From positions 310,001 through 374,000 of the forward strand of contig NZ_JAHUWZ010000005.1 of assembly GCF_019218755.1 (NCBI RefSeq): a stretch of 64,000 bases of DNA, written 5' to 3'. Below, piece after piece: positions 52,427-61,495 of this stretch. The notes under the pieces were generated by a model. The model was not told the DNA's origin. It saw only the letters and a list, made by a program, of their open reading frames with translations, and ran no database searches. This DNA is from Acidovorax sp. sif1233 (GTDB lineage Bacteria > Pseudomonadota > Gammaproteobacteria > Burkholderiales > Burkholderiaceae_C). How positions within the stretch are numbered: the first letter of the stretch is position 1; every line of letters starts with the position of its first letter. A program made the translations under genes and the position numbers.

Positions 52427-53731
52427 TCAATGATGCGTATCGTGCCGCGCAATGTGCAGCAGGTGGTTCACTTCGTCGCGGTGGTTGATGCAGTTGCGCT
52501 GGTGCCAGCGGCGGATGATCCACATGATGGCCGCCACCACGAGGCCGAAGGTGATGATCGCACCAAACACCGACAGGCCCAGCTTGAGCGACAGGCTGTA
52601 GAACGCGCCCAGGCCCAGGATGCAGGCCTGCTCGTTGAAGTTCTGCACGGCGATCGAGCGGCCCGCGCCCATGAGGTTGTGGCCCCGGTGCTGCAGCAGC
52701 GCGTTCATGGGCACCACCAGGTAGCCGCCCAGCCCGCCCAGCAGGATGAGGAAGGGGATCGCGAGCCAGATGTTGCTGATGAACACCATCAGGATCAGCA
52801 GCAGCCCCATGGCGATGCCCAGCGGGATCACCCGGGTGGCCATGTCCAGGCGCATGCGCATCGAGGCCACCACCGCGCCCACGGCGGTGCCGATGGCCAC
52901 CACCCCGGTGAGTGCCGAGGCCTGCGTGGTGTTGTAGCCCAGCGCCACGGCGGCCCAGGCCAGCACGATGAACTTGAGGTTGCCGCCCGCGCCCCAGAAC
53001 AGGGTGGTGGTGGCCAGCGAGATCTGGCCGAGCTTGTCGCGCCACAGGCGGCCGTTGCAGGCCCAGAAGTCCGGCAGCAGGGCCAGCGCGTTGGAGAACA
53101 CGCTGCGCGCGGGGTCGGCGCGCAGGGGGCGCATTTCCACGCCGGTGTGCGGGATGCGGGTGTTGAACCAGGCCGCCAGCGCATACACCGCGATCAGCGC
53201 GGCGATGGCGGACTCGGCGGGGGTGTCCACACCCGTGTCGATCATCGGCAGGTCGAAGCCCAGCAGCATGCCCGACAGGTGCTGCCCCACGAGCTGCCCG
53301 CCGAACAGCACGCCCAGGATGATGGACGCGATGGTGAGTCCCTCGATCCAGCCGTTGGCCTTCACCAGCTGCGAGGCGGGAAGGAGTTCCGTGAGGATGC
53401 CGTATTTGGCGGGCGAGTAGGCCGCGGCGCCCAGACCCACCACCGCATAGGCGATGAGCGGGTGCGAACCGAACAGCATCATCAGGCAGCCCACCACCTT
53501 GATGGCGTTGCTGACGAACATGACCTTGCCCTTGGGCAGGGCGTCGGCAAAGGCGCCGACGAAGGGCGCCAGCACCACATAGAACAGCGCGAACATGGGC
53601 ACCAAGGCGGCGCGCTGCCACTCGGGAGCGCCTTCTGTGCGCAAAAGCTCCACGGCGGCCACGAAAAGTGCATTGTCGGCCAGCGAGCTGAAAAACTGCG
53701 CCGACATGATGGTGTAGAAACCGCGCTTCAT
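52427..53731 (-). CDS. lplT: Lysophospholipid transporter LplT (MFS)
   Basis: 434-residue MFS protein with about 12 helices. MKRGFYTIMSAQFFSSLADN is the characteristic LplT start, followed by VPMFALFYVVLAPFVGAFAD and AAYSPAKYGILTELLPASQL. LplT flips lysophospholipids inwards for reacylation by Aas. It is divergent from alanine racemase across 155 bp. Repeat B4 follows the stop. A His-rich tail (HHLL..HDTHH) is unusual and may be strain-specific. Confidence 0.92.
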   Translation of the reverse strand: MKRGFYTIMSAQFFSSLADNALFVAAVELLRTEGAPEWQRAALVPMFALFYVVLAPFVGAFADALPKGKVMFVSNAIKVVGCLMMLFGSHPLIAYAVVGLGAAAYSPAKYGILTELLPASQLVKANGWIEGLTIASIILGVLFGGQLVGQHLSGMLLGFDLPMIDTGVDTPAESAIAALIAVYALAAWFNTRIPHTGVEMRPLRADPARSVFSNALALLPDFWACNGRLWRDKLGQISLATTTLFWGAGGNLKFIVLAWAAVALGYNTTQASALTGVVAIGTAVGAVVASMRMRLDMATRVIPLGIAMGLLLILMVFISNIWLAIPFLILLGGLGGYLVVPMNALLQHRGHNLMGAGRSIAVQNFNEQACILGLGAFYSLSLKLGLSVFGAIITFGLVVAAIMWIIRRWHQRNCINHRDEVNHLLHIARHDTHH

Positions 53732-53886
53732 CGAATGGCTGGTGGCTGCATCAGTTCGGCTGATGCCCTGTTAAATGTGGGGACCCTGGCAAGTGACGGA
53801 CGGTTATATCACGCGGATAAACGGCCACGGTGCCAGAATCCTGCGCGTATTCCCCGGTAAATCCCTTGCCCCACCTGGTCCTTTCC

Positions 53887-55002
53887 ATGCCCCGTCCCAT
53901 CGCCGCCACCATCCACACCGCAGCCCTGCACCACAACCTGGAGCGTGTCCGACAGGCAGCGCCCGATGCCAAGGTCTGGGCCGTGGTCAAGGCCAATGCC
54001 TACGGGCACGGCATCGAACGCGCGTACGAAGGCCTGCGCGGCGCCGACGGCTTCGCGCTGCTGGACCTGGCCGAGGCCGAACGCGTGCGGCATCTGGGCT
54101 GGCGCGGGCCCATCCTGCTGCTCGAAGGCGTGTTCGAGCCGCGCGACCTGGAGCTGTGCTCGCGCCTGGGCCTGTGGCACGCAGTGCATTGCGACGAGCA
54201 GATCGACATGCTGGCGGCCCACAAGACGCAGGTGCCGCACCGCGTGTTCCTCAAGATGAACTCGGGCATGAACCGGCTGGGCTTCGCGCCGCAGCGCTTT
54301 CGCGCGGCCTGGGCGCGGCTCAACGCGCTGCCGCAGGTGGACGAGATCTCGTTCATGACCCACTTCAGCGATGCGGACGGCCCCCGGGGGGTGGCGCACC
54401 AGCTGGCCGTGTTCAACACCGCCGCCCAGGACCTGCCGGGCGAGCGCACGCTGAGCAACAGTGCCGCCACCCTGCGCCACGCGGCGGACGCGCGCGTGCG
54501 CGCCGACTGGGTGCGCGCCGGCATCGCGCTGTATGGCAGCGCGCCCGACTACCCCGAGCATGACGCCAGCCACTGGGGCATGCGCCCCACGATGACCCTC
54601 GCCACCCGCCTCATCGCCACGCAGCAGCTGCAGGCGGGCGACACCGTGGGCTATGGCTCGCGCTTCACGGCCGAGGGGCCGCTCTTGATCGGCGTGGCGG
54701 CCTGCGGCTATGCCGACGGCTACCCGCGCCACTGCGATACCGGCACCCCCGTGCTGGTCAACGGCGTGCGCACGCGGCTGGTGGGGCGGGTGAGCATGGA
54801 CATGGTGACGGTGGACCTCACGCCGCTGCAGCAGGCGGGCGTGGCCGCGGGGTTCGGCTCCGAGGTCACGCTGTGGGGCCAGGCTGGCAACGGCACGGTG
54901 CTGCGCGTGGACGAGGTGGCCGCCGCCGCGGGCACCGTCAGCTGGGAGCTGCTGACGGCACTGGCCCAGCGCGTGCCCGTGTCGGTGGATGGCATCGGCT
55001 GA
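53887..55002 (+). CDS. alr: Alanine racemase
   Basis: 371-residue PLP enzyme that interconverts L- and D-alanine for peptidoglycan. The PLP Lys35 lies in [10 protein letters not shown], the catalytic Tyr256 in VGYGSRFTA, and the RAGIALYG and [12 protein letters not shown] segments are conserved. The ATG at 53887 gives the usual MPRPIAATI start. In related bacteria alr and radA are neighbours, with lplT beside them; here radA is 8.5 kb away, so the block in between seems to be inserted. Confidence 0.96.
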   Translation: MPRPIAATIHTAALHHNLERVRQAAPDAKVWAVVKANAYGHGIERAYEGLRGADGFALLDLAEAERVRHLGWRGPILLLEGVFEPRDLELCSRLGLWHAVHCDEQIDMLAAHKTQVPHRVFLKMNSGMNRLGFAPQRFRAAWARLNALPQVDEISFMTHFSDADGPRGVAHQLAVFNTAAQDLPGERTLSNSAATLRHAADARVRADWVRAGIALYGSAPDYPEHDASHWGMRPTMTLATRLIATQQLQAGDTVGYGSRFTAEGPLLIGVAACGYADGYPRHCDTGTPVLVNGVRTRLVGRVSMDMVTVDLTPLQQAGVAAGFGSEVTLWGQAGNGTVLRVDEVAAAAGTVSWELLTALAQRVPVSVDGIG

Positions 55003-55135
55003 TCCGAACCGTCGACAAGTTCACGCACGGCGGGGCGCGGGGCCGCACGGCCGGGCCAAAGTGGTGTGAAATGGCGCGGCGCCGGCACGCAACGCCGCCG
55101 GCCGCGCCCCTCTTTCCACCGCAGGTGTTTCCTCC

Positions 55136-56011
55136 ATGGCCACTTCCCGCAGCGACCGCCACAGCAACAGCAAGAAGAAAACCTCCACCTGGCGCGCCGT
55201 GCGCATGCCGCACCACAGCCGGGTGGCACGCACCCTGCAGCAGCGCTACAGCCTGCGCTGGCATGGCCTGCTGATCGGCAGCTTCACGCTGCTGCTGATG
55301 TGGTGCACCTCCCACGTGCAGATGCTGGTGGGCGTGGAGTCGCTGGCGCTGCGGTATTTCGTCACCCTCTCGGTCGGCTACCTGGGGTACCTGCTGGTGC
55401 TGCGGGCCTGGGCGGCGCGGCTGGTGCGGCAGGACCGCGACACGGGTGGCGATGGCAGCGGCCTGGATGTGCCCGACGTGTCCTGGCCCGGCAACGGGCC
55501 GTCGGGCGGTGGCGGTGGCCAGGTGCCGCTGCCGCGCACGGGCGGCGGTGATTTTGGCGGTGGCGGCGCGTCGGGCGATTTTGGTGGCGCATGGACGCAG
55601 GGCCTGTCCAGCGGGGGCTCCAGCAGCGATTCCAGCGCGCTGGGCGACCTGGCCAGTGGCGCCGCCGACGCCCTGGGCAGCGCCGACGAAGGCGCCGTGG
55701 TGGTCGTGCCCGTGGTGGCGATCTTCCTCATCGGCGCGGCGATCATTTTTGGCGCGGGCTCGCTGGCCATGCTGTTCTTTGGCTGGGATGTGCTGCTGAC
55801 CGTGGCGGTGGAGATCGCCTTCTCGGTGGCCACTGCGCGGGCCGCCGTGGGCGTGGAGCGCGAGGGCTGGCTCACGGCCGCCGTGCGCCTGACCTGGAAG
55901 CCCTTGCTGGGCGCGTTGGTCTGCGCCGTGGTGCTGGGTGCCACCATCGACCATTTCCTGCCCGGCGTGCAGTCGTTGCCCCAGGCCGTGCGCGTGATCC
56001 AGGGGCAGTGA
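55136..56011 (+). CDS. Glycine-rich membrane protein of unknown function
   Basis: 291-residue protein. A basic N-terminus (to about residue 45) precedes membrane helices at about 48-65 and 73-95, then a Gly/Ser-rich, disordered segment of about 80 residues (RTGGGDFGGGGASGDFGGAW), and three more helices (about 185-210, 212-235, 258-280). This order of helix pair, Gly-rich spacer and helix set suggests a scaffold or envelope role; no family is recognised. The Gly-rich segment suggests an exposed loop. Position after alr is probably not functional. Confidence 0.6.
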   Translation: MATSRSDRHSNSKKKTSTWRAVRMPHHSRVARTLQQRYSLRWHGLLIGSFTLLLMWCTSHVQMLVGVESLALRYFVTLSVGYLGYLLVLRAWAARLVRQDRDTGGDGSGLDVPDVSWPGNGPSGGGGGQVPLPRTGGGDFGGGGASGDFGGAWTQGLSSGGSSSDSSALGDLASGAADALGSADEGAVVVVPVVAIFLIGAAIIFGAGSLAMLFFGWDVLLTVAVEIAFSVATARAAVGVEREGWLTAAVRLTWKPLLGALVCAVVLGATIDHFLPGVQSLPQAVRVIQGQ

Positions 56012-56022
56012 TGCAAAAGGCA

Positions 56023-56088
56023 GAATGCTACTAAATTGGTAGCTTGAAATATAGACTTATCAAGCGGTAGGGGCCGGTTCTTTTCATG
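56023..56088 (+). repeat. Family A dispersed repeat, copy A9
   Basis: gaatgctactaaattggtag, cttgaaatatagacttatca, agcggtaggggcc and ggttcttttcatg. It shares the atcaagcggtag block with the copy inside glcE. It lies just after the Gly-rich membrane protein. Confidence 0.55.
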
Positions 56089-56141
56089 TCCTGGCGCCTC
56101 CCGGCCTGGGTCAGGCTGGCCCCGCGTTCCCTCTCCCGGCC

Positions 56142-56615
56142 TCAGCGGCGGCAGTCCCGGCCGCCCTGGCAGCCGGTCTCGATGGCGTCCAGGTTGCTGC
56201 GCACCTGCGCCAGCAGGGCGAGCAGCTGGGCCTGCGTGGCGTCGTCGCACCCTTTGAGCAGGGACGCCGCCAGCCCCCGGCGGGCGTCGCGCAGCGCCTG
56301 GTGCAGGGCCGCACCCTGGGCGCTCAGGCGCAGGCAGCGGCTGCGTTTGTCCTCGGCATTCGGTGCGCTCTCCAGCCAGCCCTTGTCCTGCAGCATCCCC
56401 ACCATGCGGGCCACCTGTGCCTTGTCGGCGCCGCTGTGGGCCACCAGTTCGCGCTGCGTGGTGCCGGGGTGGCGGCCCACGAACATCAGCGCCCGCACTT
56501 CGTTGTGCGTCAGGTCGGGGTGGATGGCGGCCATGGCGCGCACCATGTGGGCCCGGTAGGCATGCAGCAGGTCGTGCATGGCTTCAAAGACATCGGCGGG
56601 CGCGTGGGTGGTCAT
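56142..56615 (-). CDS. MarR family regulator of the SIP gene
   Basis: 157-residue MarR regulator. The winged helix runs LTHNEVRALMFVGRHPGTTQ, then DKAQVARMVGMLQDKGWLES and the wing NAEDKRSRCLRLS. It is divergent from a siderophore-interacting-protein gene across 68 bp, and that gap contains a long palindrome. Repression of the divergent gene, and possibly of itself, is the likely role; the inducer is unknown. Confidence 0.88.
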   Translation of the reverse strand: MTTHAPADVFEAMHDLLHAYRAHMVRAMAAIHPDLTHNEVRALMFVGRHPGTTQRELVAHSGADKAQVARMVGMLQDKGWLESAPNAEDKRSRCLRLSAQGAALHQALRDARRGLAASLLKGCDDATQAQLLALLAQVRSNLDAIETGCQGGRDCRR

Positions 56616-56626
56616 GGGGGTTTGTG

Positions 56627-56673
56627 GTTGACAAAATCAACCAATGCGCAGATCATTGGTTGATCAAATCAAC
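56627..56673. promoter_or_regulatory. Long operator-like palindrome between MarR and SIP genes
   Basis: GTTGACAAAATCAACCAATG and CATTGGTTGATCAAATCAAC form 20-bp arms (16 of 20 paired) around a 7-bp spacer. It fills most of the gap between the divergent genes. Each arm itself contains GTTGA-N-TCAAC (a MarR-size half palindrome), so two regulator dimers may bind. Confidence 0.65.
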
Positions 56674-56683
56674 ATTTTAAGTC

Positions 56684-57505
56684 ATGAACGCACCCCTGCC
56701 TACCGCCACACCCCGCGCCGACGCTGCGCACCTTGCCATCGAACGCGTCCGCCACCCCTTGCAAGCCCGCCACCTCCAGGTGGTGCGGCGCACCGCCGTC
56801 AGCCCCGGTTTCGTGCGGCTCACCCTGGCCGGGCCCGAGCTGGCCGGGTTTGTGAGCGCGGGGTTTGACGACCACCTCAAGCTCATCCTGCCCCAGCCAG
56901 GCCAGGAGCGCCCGTCGCTGCCGTCGATGCAGGACGGCCGCCCCGTCTTCCCCGACCCACGCCCCGTGCTGCGCGACTACACCCCCGCGCGCCATGACGC
57001 CGCTGCGGGCGAGCTGGACATCGAGGTGGCCCTGCACGACGCAGGCCCCGCCACCGACTGGGCCGCGAGCGCCGCCGTGGGCCAGTGGGTGGGCATTGCC
57101 GGGCCGCGCGGCAGCATGGTGGTGCCGACCGGTTTTGACTGGCATTGGCTGCTGGGCGACGAAACCGCCTTGCCCGCCATCGCCCGCCGCCTGGCCGAGC
57201 TGCCCGCGCACACCCAGGCCACCGTGCGCATCCAGGTGAGCAATCCTGCCGACCAGCGGGTCCTGGCCAGCGCGGCGCGGCTCGATCTGCAATGGGTAGA
57301 CGCGCTGCCTGCGGCGGTGGAAGACCTGGCGCTGCCCACCGGCGCGGGGTTTGTGTGGGCCGCCGGCGAACACGGCGACATGGCCGCCGTGCGCCGTGCC
57401 GTGCTGGCCAAGCCGGGCGTGGACGCCAGGCGCATGCGCATCTCCGCCTACTGGAAGCGCGGCGCTGCAGACCACCACGAAGACCTGGTCAGCGCAGCAG
57501 CGTAA
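56684..57505 (+). CDS. Siderophore-interacting protein (SIP/ViuB-type reductase)
   Basis: 273-residue flavin reductase of the ViuB/SIP family. The FAD-binding domain contains VRLTLAGPELAGFVSAG and RDYTPARHDA (RxYT). The NAD(P)H-binding domain ends VWAAGEHGDMAAVRRAVLAK, then MRISAYWKRG, typical of SIP proteins. These release iron from siderophores by reduction. Here control by a MarR protein, and not the usual Fur region, is suggested by the palindrome upstream; the true substrate may not be a siderophore. The 3' end overlaps the convergent LysR gene by 17 bp. Confidence 0.9.
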   Translation: MNAPLPTATPRADAAHLAIERVRHPLQARHLQVVRRTAVSPGFVRLTLAGPELAGFVSAGFDDHLKLILPQPGQERPSLPSMQDGRPVFPDPRPVLRDYTPARHDAAAGELDIEVALHDAGPATDWAASAAVGQWVGIAGPRGSMVVPTGFDWHWLLGDETALPAIARRLAELPAHTQATVRIQVSNPADQRVLASAARLDLQWVDALPAAVEDLALPTGAGFVWAAGEHGDMAAVRRAVLAKPGVDARRMRISAYWKRGAADHHEDLVSAAA

Positions 57506-58376
57506 GCGCCGCCGCCTGCTGCACCGCTTCGGTCATGCGGTGCAGCGCCTGCACGTTCAGGCGCCAGTACTGCCAGTACAACGGAACATCGACGGGCTTG
57601 CCCGGAATCAGCTCGACCAGCGTGCCGGCCTTCAGGTCGTGCTGCACCATCGGGTCCGGCGTCATGCCCCAGCCCAGGCCGGCCCGCGTGGCCATGACAA
57701 ACGCGTTCGCCTCGGGCAGCCAGTGCACGGGCGGCGCGAGTTTGCGGCGCGTGATGCGCCCCACGAAGCGCGCCTGCAGCGCATCCTTGCGGTTGAACAC
57801 CAGCATGGGCGTCTGTGCCAGGGTGGCTGCGTTCACCCCCTGGGCAAAGTGGCGCTGCAGGAAGGCGGGGCTGGCCAGCGCGCGGTAGCGCAGGGTGCCC
57901 AGCGGCAGCACCTTGCAGCCCTGCACGGGTTGGGGGTCGGCCGTCACGGCGGCCATCACGCGGCCTTCGCGCAGCAGGTTGGCCGAATGGTCCTGGTCTT
58001 CGACATGGATGTCGAAGGTGATGCTTTGGCCCTCCGCGGCCTGCGCCATGGCATGGGGAAACCAGGTGGCGAGCGAGTCGGCATTGACGCCGAGGGCCAG
58101 GCGCGTGGACGCGTGCTGCCCGCCGCCGAGCGTGGCGAGCGCGTCGGCCTCGCTCAGGGCCACTTCGCGGGCGTGCCGGTACAGGGCCTGGCCGGCCTCG
58201 GTGGGCGCGCAGGGCGTGGCGCGGCGCACCAGCACCTGGCCCACGCGTTCTTCCAGCAGCTTCACGCGCTGCGACACCGCCGAGCGGGTGACGTGCAGCA
58301 CAGCGGCGGCGCGCTCGAAGCTGCCCTCGTCGATCACGGTGGCAAAGGCGTTGAGCTGGGCGGAGTCAAGGCGCAT
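57489..58376 (-). CDS. argP: LysR family regulator ArgP/LysG-like
   Basis: 295-residue LysR-type regulator. The N-terminal helix-turn-helix runs AQLNAFATVIDEGSFERAAA, then VTRSAVSQRVKLLEERVGQV. A substrate-binding domain follows. It matches the ArgP/LysG group, which activates lysine or arginine export. It is divergent from the ArgO-like exporter gene across 77 bp, the classic argP-argO pair. Its 3' end overlaps the tail of the SIP gene, which is unusual but tolerable for convergent genes. Confidence 0.9.
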   Translation of the reverse strand: MRLDSAQLNAFATVIDEGSFERAAAVLHVTRSAVSQRVKLLEERVGQVLVRRATPCAPTEAGQALYRHAREVALSEADALATLGGGQHASTRLALGVNADSLATWFPHAMAQAAEGQSITFDIHVEDQDHSANLLREGRVMAAVTADPQPVQGCKVLPLGTLRYRALASPAFLQRHFAQGVNAATLAQTPMLVFNRKDALQARFVGRITRRKLAPPVHWLPEANAFVMATRAGLGWGMTPDPMVQHDLKAGTLVELIPGKPVDVPLYWQYWRLNVQALHRMTEAVQQAAALTLLR

Positions 58377-58453
58377 GGATGGTTAGCCATTCTGACGGAT
58401 CGTTAAAAAGTATAGCTGGCGTGACCATGGCACGCGGCCCACAATCCGCGCCC

Positions 58454-59062
58454 ATGAGCACCACTGCCTTTCTTCACGGATTCACGTCGACGGCCATCCT
58501 GATCATGGCCATCGGCGCGCAAAATGCCTTCGTGCTGCGCCAGGGCCTGCGGCGCGAGCATGTGCTGCCGGTGGTGCTGGTGTGCGCCCTGTCCGACGCG
58601 GCGCTGCTGCAGGCGGGGGTGTGGGGCATGGGCGGCGTGCTCCTGGCCCGGCCGGAGTGGGCGCAGTTCATGCGCTGGGCGGGGGCGATTTTTCTGGCCG
58701 CGTACGCGGTGCAGGCCGCCAGCCGGGCCTTCAAGCCGGCCCATCTGCTGGTGTCGGCCAACGGGCCGGGTGCGAGCCTGCGCGCCACGCTGCTCACCGT
58801 GGTGGCGCTGACCTGGCTGAACCCGCATGTGTACCTGGACACCGTGGTGCTGCTGGGCACCATGGCCAGCCCCTACCCGGTGTGGGGCCGCGCCACGTTT
58901 GCGGCCGGGGGCTCGCTGGCCAGCGCCCTGTGGTTCCTGAGCCTGGGCTTCGGTTCGCGCTGGCTGGCGCCCGTGTTCGCGTCGCCCGGGGCCTGGCGGG
59001 TGCTGGACGGGGTGACGGCGGCCACCATGATGGTTCTGGCGGTGGCGATGGGTCTAAGCTAA
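58454..59062 (+). CDS. LysE/ArgO-type amino acid exporter
   Basis: 202-residue exporter of the LysE/ArgO family. The signature FTSTAILIMAIGAQNAFVLR and the NPHVYLDTVVLLGTMA block (helix 4) are typical of ArgO, which exports arginine and lysine. Five or six helices. It is divergent from the ArgP-like regulator and is likely activated by it. ATG 58454 is preferred; an ATG nine codons upstream gives an atypical leader. Confidence 0.9.
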   Translation: MSTTAFLHGFTSTAILIMAIGAQNAFVLRQGLRREHVLPVVLVCALSDAALLQAGVWGMGGVLLARPEWAQFMRWAGAIFLAAYAVQAASRAFKPAHLLVSANGPGASLRATLLTVVALTWLNPHVYLDTVVLLGTMASPYPVWGRATFAAGGSLASALWFLSLGFGSRWLAPVFASPGAWRVLDGVTAATMMVLAVAMGLS

Positions 59063-59137
59063 GAAAGATAAGTTCGTTGGGTAAAACGCGGGCTTGCTCC
59101 ATAGTCGGTCTATTGACTGATCTGGAGTGTTTTCCCC

Positions 59138-60718
59138 ATGCGTTTCAAGACCCTTTTGCTCGCGGCCGCCCTGGCCACCGCCCTGCCGATGGCGGCACAG
59201 GCCAAGACCTTCCGCTGGTCCCGGTCGGTGGACATTTCCACCTGGGACATCCACGCCCAGAACGTGGGCGTGAACAACACCATGCACGGCGCGGTGTACG
59301 ACACGCTGGTCGAATACAACAGCAAGACCTTCAAGCCCGAGCCTTCGCTGGCCACCGAGTGGAAGCTCATCAAGCCCACCCAGTTGCGCCTGACCTTGCG
59401 CAAGGGCGTGAAGTTCAGCGACGGCAGCGAGTTCACGGCCGACGACGCCAAGTTCTCGCTGGAGCGCGCCAAGGCCAAGAGCTCCAACTTCGCGGTGTAC
59501 ACCCAGGGCATCGACCGCGTGGAAAAGGTCGATGCGTACACCATCGACATCCACTCCGACCTGCCCAACCCGGTGCTGGTGAACCAGCTCACCGAGCTGC
59601 GCATTCTGAGCAAGGCCTGGGCCGAAAAGAACAAGTCGGTCGAGCCCAAGGACATCAAGACCAAGGACGAGACGTACGCCCACCGCAATGCGCTGGGCAC
59701 CGGCCCCTACCAGCTCAAGCAGTGGACGCCCGACCAGCGCGTGGTGCTGGAGCCCAACCCGCACTGGTGGGGCAAGGGCAAGTACCCCACCAACCTGACC
59801 GAGATCGTCTACACCCCCATCAAGGCCGACGCCACGCGCACGGCCGCGCTGCTGTCGGGCGAGATTGATTTCGTGATCGACCCCAGCCTGCAGGACCTGG
59901 CGCGCATCAAGCAGACGCCCACCCTGCAGGTGCTCGAAGGGCCGGAGTACCGCACCATCTTCCTGGGGCTGGACCAGTTCCGCGACGAGCTGCCCGGCTC
60001 GGACGTGAAGGGCAAGAACCCGCTCAAGGACCTGCGCGTGCGCAAGGCGCTGTACCAGGCGATCGACATCCAGTCCATCCAGCGCGTGGTGCTGCGTGGC
60101 CTGGCCCAGCCCACGGGCACGCTGATCGCCAACCAGGTGAACGGCTGGACCAAGAAGGCCGACGTGCGCTGGCCCTACGACCCCAAGGCCGCGCAGAAGC
60201 TGCTGGCCGACGCGGGCTACCCCAACGGCTTCGAGGTGGACTTTGCCTGCAGCGCGGGCCGCTACATCAACGACGAGCAGTTGTGCCAGGCCATCACGTC
60301 ACATTGGGCCAAGGTGGGGGTGAAAGCCAAGCTGCGTTCGCTGCCGTTTGCCACGTATTTCCCGATGATCCAGCGCAACGAGGCCAGCATCTATCTGCTG
60401 GGCTGGGGCGTACCCACGTTCGATGCGTTCTACAGCCTGCAGTCGCTGGTGCGCTCGCCTGGCGCGGGGGGCGATGGCAACTTCAACCTGGGCCGCTTCT
60501 CCGACCCGCAGCTCGATGCCCTGGTGGAGCGCGTGAAGAAGGAGACCGATGCCACCACGCGCAACAACCTGATCGAGCAGGCGCTGATCAAGGAGCATGA
60601 ACTGGTCTCGCACATCCCGCTGTACAACCAGGTGATCCCGTGGGCGGCGACGAAGAAGGTGGACATCATCCACCGTGCCGACAACCGGATCGACTGGCGC
60701 TACCTCAAGGTGAATTGA
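59138..60718 (+). CDS. Peptide/nickel-type ABC substrate-binding protein (SBP_bac_5)
   Basis: 526-residue periplasmic receptor. The Sec signal peptide (MRFKTLLLAAALATALPMAA, cleavage near AQA-K) is followed by TFRWSRSVDISTWDIHAQNV, and the fold carries the SBP_bac_5 landmarks VEYNSKTFKPEPSLATEWKL and TLRKGVKFSDGSEFTADDAKF. No permease or ATPase genes follow, so it is an orphan receptor. Ligand may be a di- or oligopeptide or another solute. A bidirectional terminator follows. Confidence 0.9.
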   Translation: MRFKTLLLAAALATALPMAAQAKTFRWSRSVDISTWDIHAQNVGVNNTMHGAVYDTLVEYNSKTFKPEPSLATEWKLIKPTQLRLTLRKGVKFSDGSEFTADDAKFSLERAKAKSSNFAVYTQGIDRVEKVDAYTIDIHSDLPNPVLVNQLTELRILSKAWAEKNKSVEPKDIKTKDETYAHRNALGTGPYQLKQWTPDQRVVLEPNPHWWGKGKYPTNLTEIVYTPIKADATRTAALLSGEIDFVIDPSLQDLARIKQTPTLQVLEGPEYRTIFLGLDQFRDELPGSDVKGKNPLKDLRVRKALYQAIDIQSIQRVVLRGLAQPTGTLIANQVNGWTKKADVRWPYDPKAAQKLLADAGYPNGFEVDFACSAGRYINDEQLCQAITSHWAKVGVKAKLRSLPFATYFPMIQRNEASIYLLGWGVPTFDAFYSLQSLVRSPGAGGDGNFNLGRFSDPQLDALVERVKKETDATTRNNLIEQALIKEHELVSHIPLYNQVIPWAATKKVDIIHRADNRIDWRYLKVN

Positions 60719-60733
60719 TCACCTGCGCCCCGC

Positions 60734-60773
60734 AAAAAAAGCCCCGGTGCTGCCAGAGCCCGGGGCTTTTTTT
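60734..60773. terminator. Bidirectional rho-independent terminator
   Basis: AAAAAAA-GCCCCGG-N12-CCGGGGC-TTTTTTT between the convergent receptor gene and the GST gene. The T runs on both sides let it stop transcription in either direction. Confidence 0.9.
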
Positions 60774-60796
60774 CCTGCCGCTGCTCGCCGCGGGCT

Positions 60797-61420
60797 TCAG
60801 GCCAGGGCGCGTTGCACGGCGGGGCGTTGGAGCATGCGCTGGGTGTGGGCGTGCACCTTGGGAAAGAGCGCAATGTCCACGCCATCGCTGGCCAGCCAGC
60901 TGGCGATGGTGAAGAGATAACCATCGGCCACGGTGTACTGCGCGCCCATCACCCAGGGGCCGTGTTCCGCAGAGGGCAGGTAGTGGGTTTCAATCAGGTT
61001 GAAGCAGTCGGTCATGTTCTGCGGCACCTTGCGCTGCATGGCGGCAATCGCTTCGGGCTCGTCGGCCCAGCGGCTGGCGCGGGGGCGGTGCGCATGGGCG
61101 ATGTGCACCGTGGACGCGAGGTAGCTGTGGAATTCCTGCAGGCGCGCAAAGCCGTGGGCATCGGTGGGGGCCAGGCGCGCCTCGGGGAAACTCTGCGCCA
61201 CATACGCCAGCAGGGCGGGTGTTTCGGTCAGGGTACCGTGTGGCGTGGCCAGCGCGGGCACGCGGCCCTTGGGGTTCACGGCAAGGTATTCGGGCGTGCG
61301 CTGCTGGCCCGCGGCGAAGTCCACGCGCACCAGCTGGTGCTGGGCGCCAGCCTCTTCCAGAGCGATGCGCACGGCCTGCGCGCAGGTGCCGGGGGTGTAG
61401 TAGAGCGTGAGGGTGGTCAT
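60797..61420 (-). CDS. Glutathione S-transferase family protein
   Basis: 207-residue GST. The thioredoxin-like N-terminal domain starts MTTLTLYYTPGTCAQAVRIA, a Cys-type active-site position (TPGTCA), and continues with NPKGRVPALATPHG (cis-Pro and glutathione loop) and ETPALLAYVAQSFP. The C-terminal helical domain runs to residue 207. It resembles the beta-class GstA/GstB group. ATG 61420 matches the family start; a frame-extended ATG lies inside repeat A10. Detoxification role likely. Confidence 0.88.
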   Translation of the reverse strand: MTTLTLYYTPGTCAQAVRIALEEAGAQHQLVRVDFAAGQQRTPEYLAVNPKGRVPALATPHGTLTETPALLAYVAQSFPEARLAPTDAHGFARLQEFHSYLASTVHIAHAHRPRASRWADEPEAIAAMQRKVPQNMTDCFNLIETHYLPSAEHGPWVMGAQYTVADGYLFTIASWLASDGVDIALFPKVHAHTQRMLQRPAVQRALA

Positions 61421-61428
61421 GGTTGATG

Positions 61429-61495
61429 TGCTATAAAATAAATAGCTATTGGCGCTTGATAGGTAAGCGCTGACGGCCAATTTTCTTGAAATATT
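61429..61495 (+). repeat. Family A dispersed repeat, copy A10 (best core)
   Basis: gctataaaataaatagctat, tggcgcttgataggtaagcg, ctgacggccaattt and tcttgaaat. This copy has the most complete core and is used as the reference for the family. It fills the gap between the GST and ketopantoate reductase-like genes and abuts the stop codon of the latter. Confidence 0.7.
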
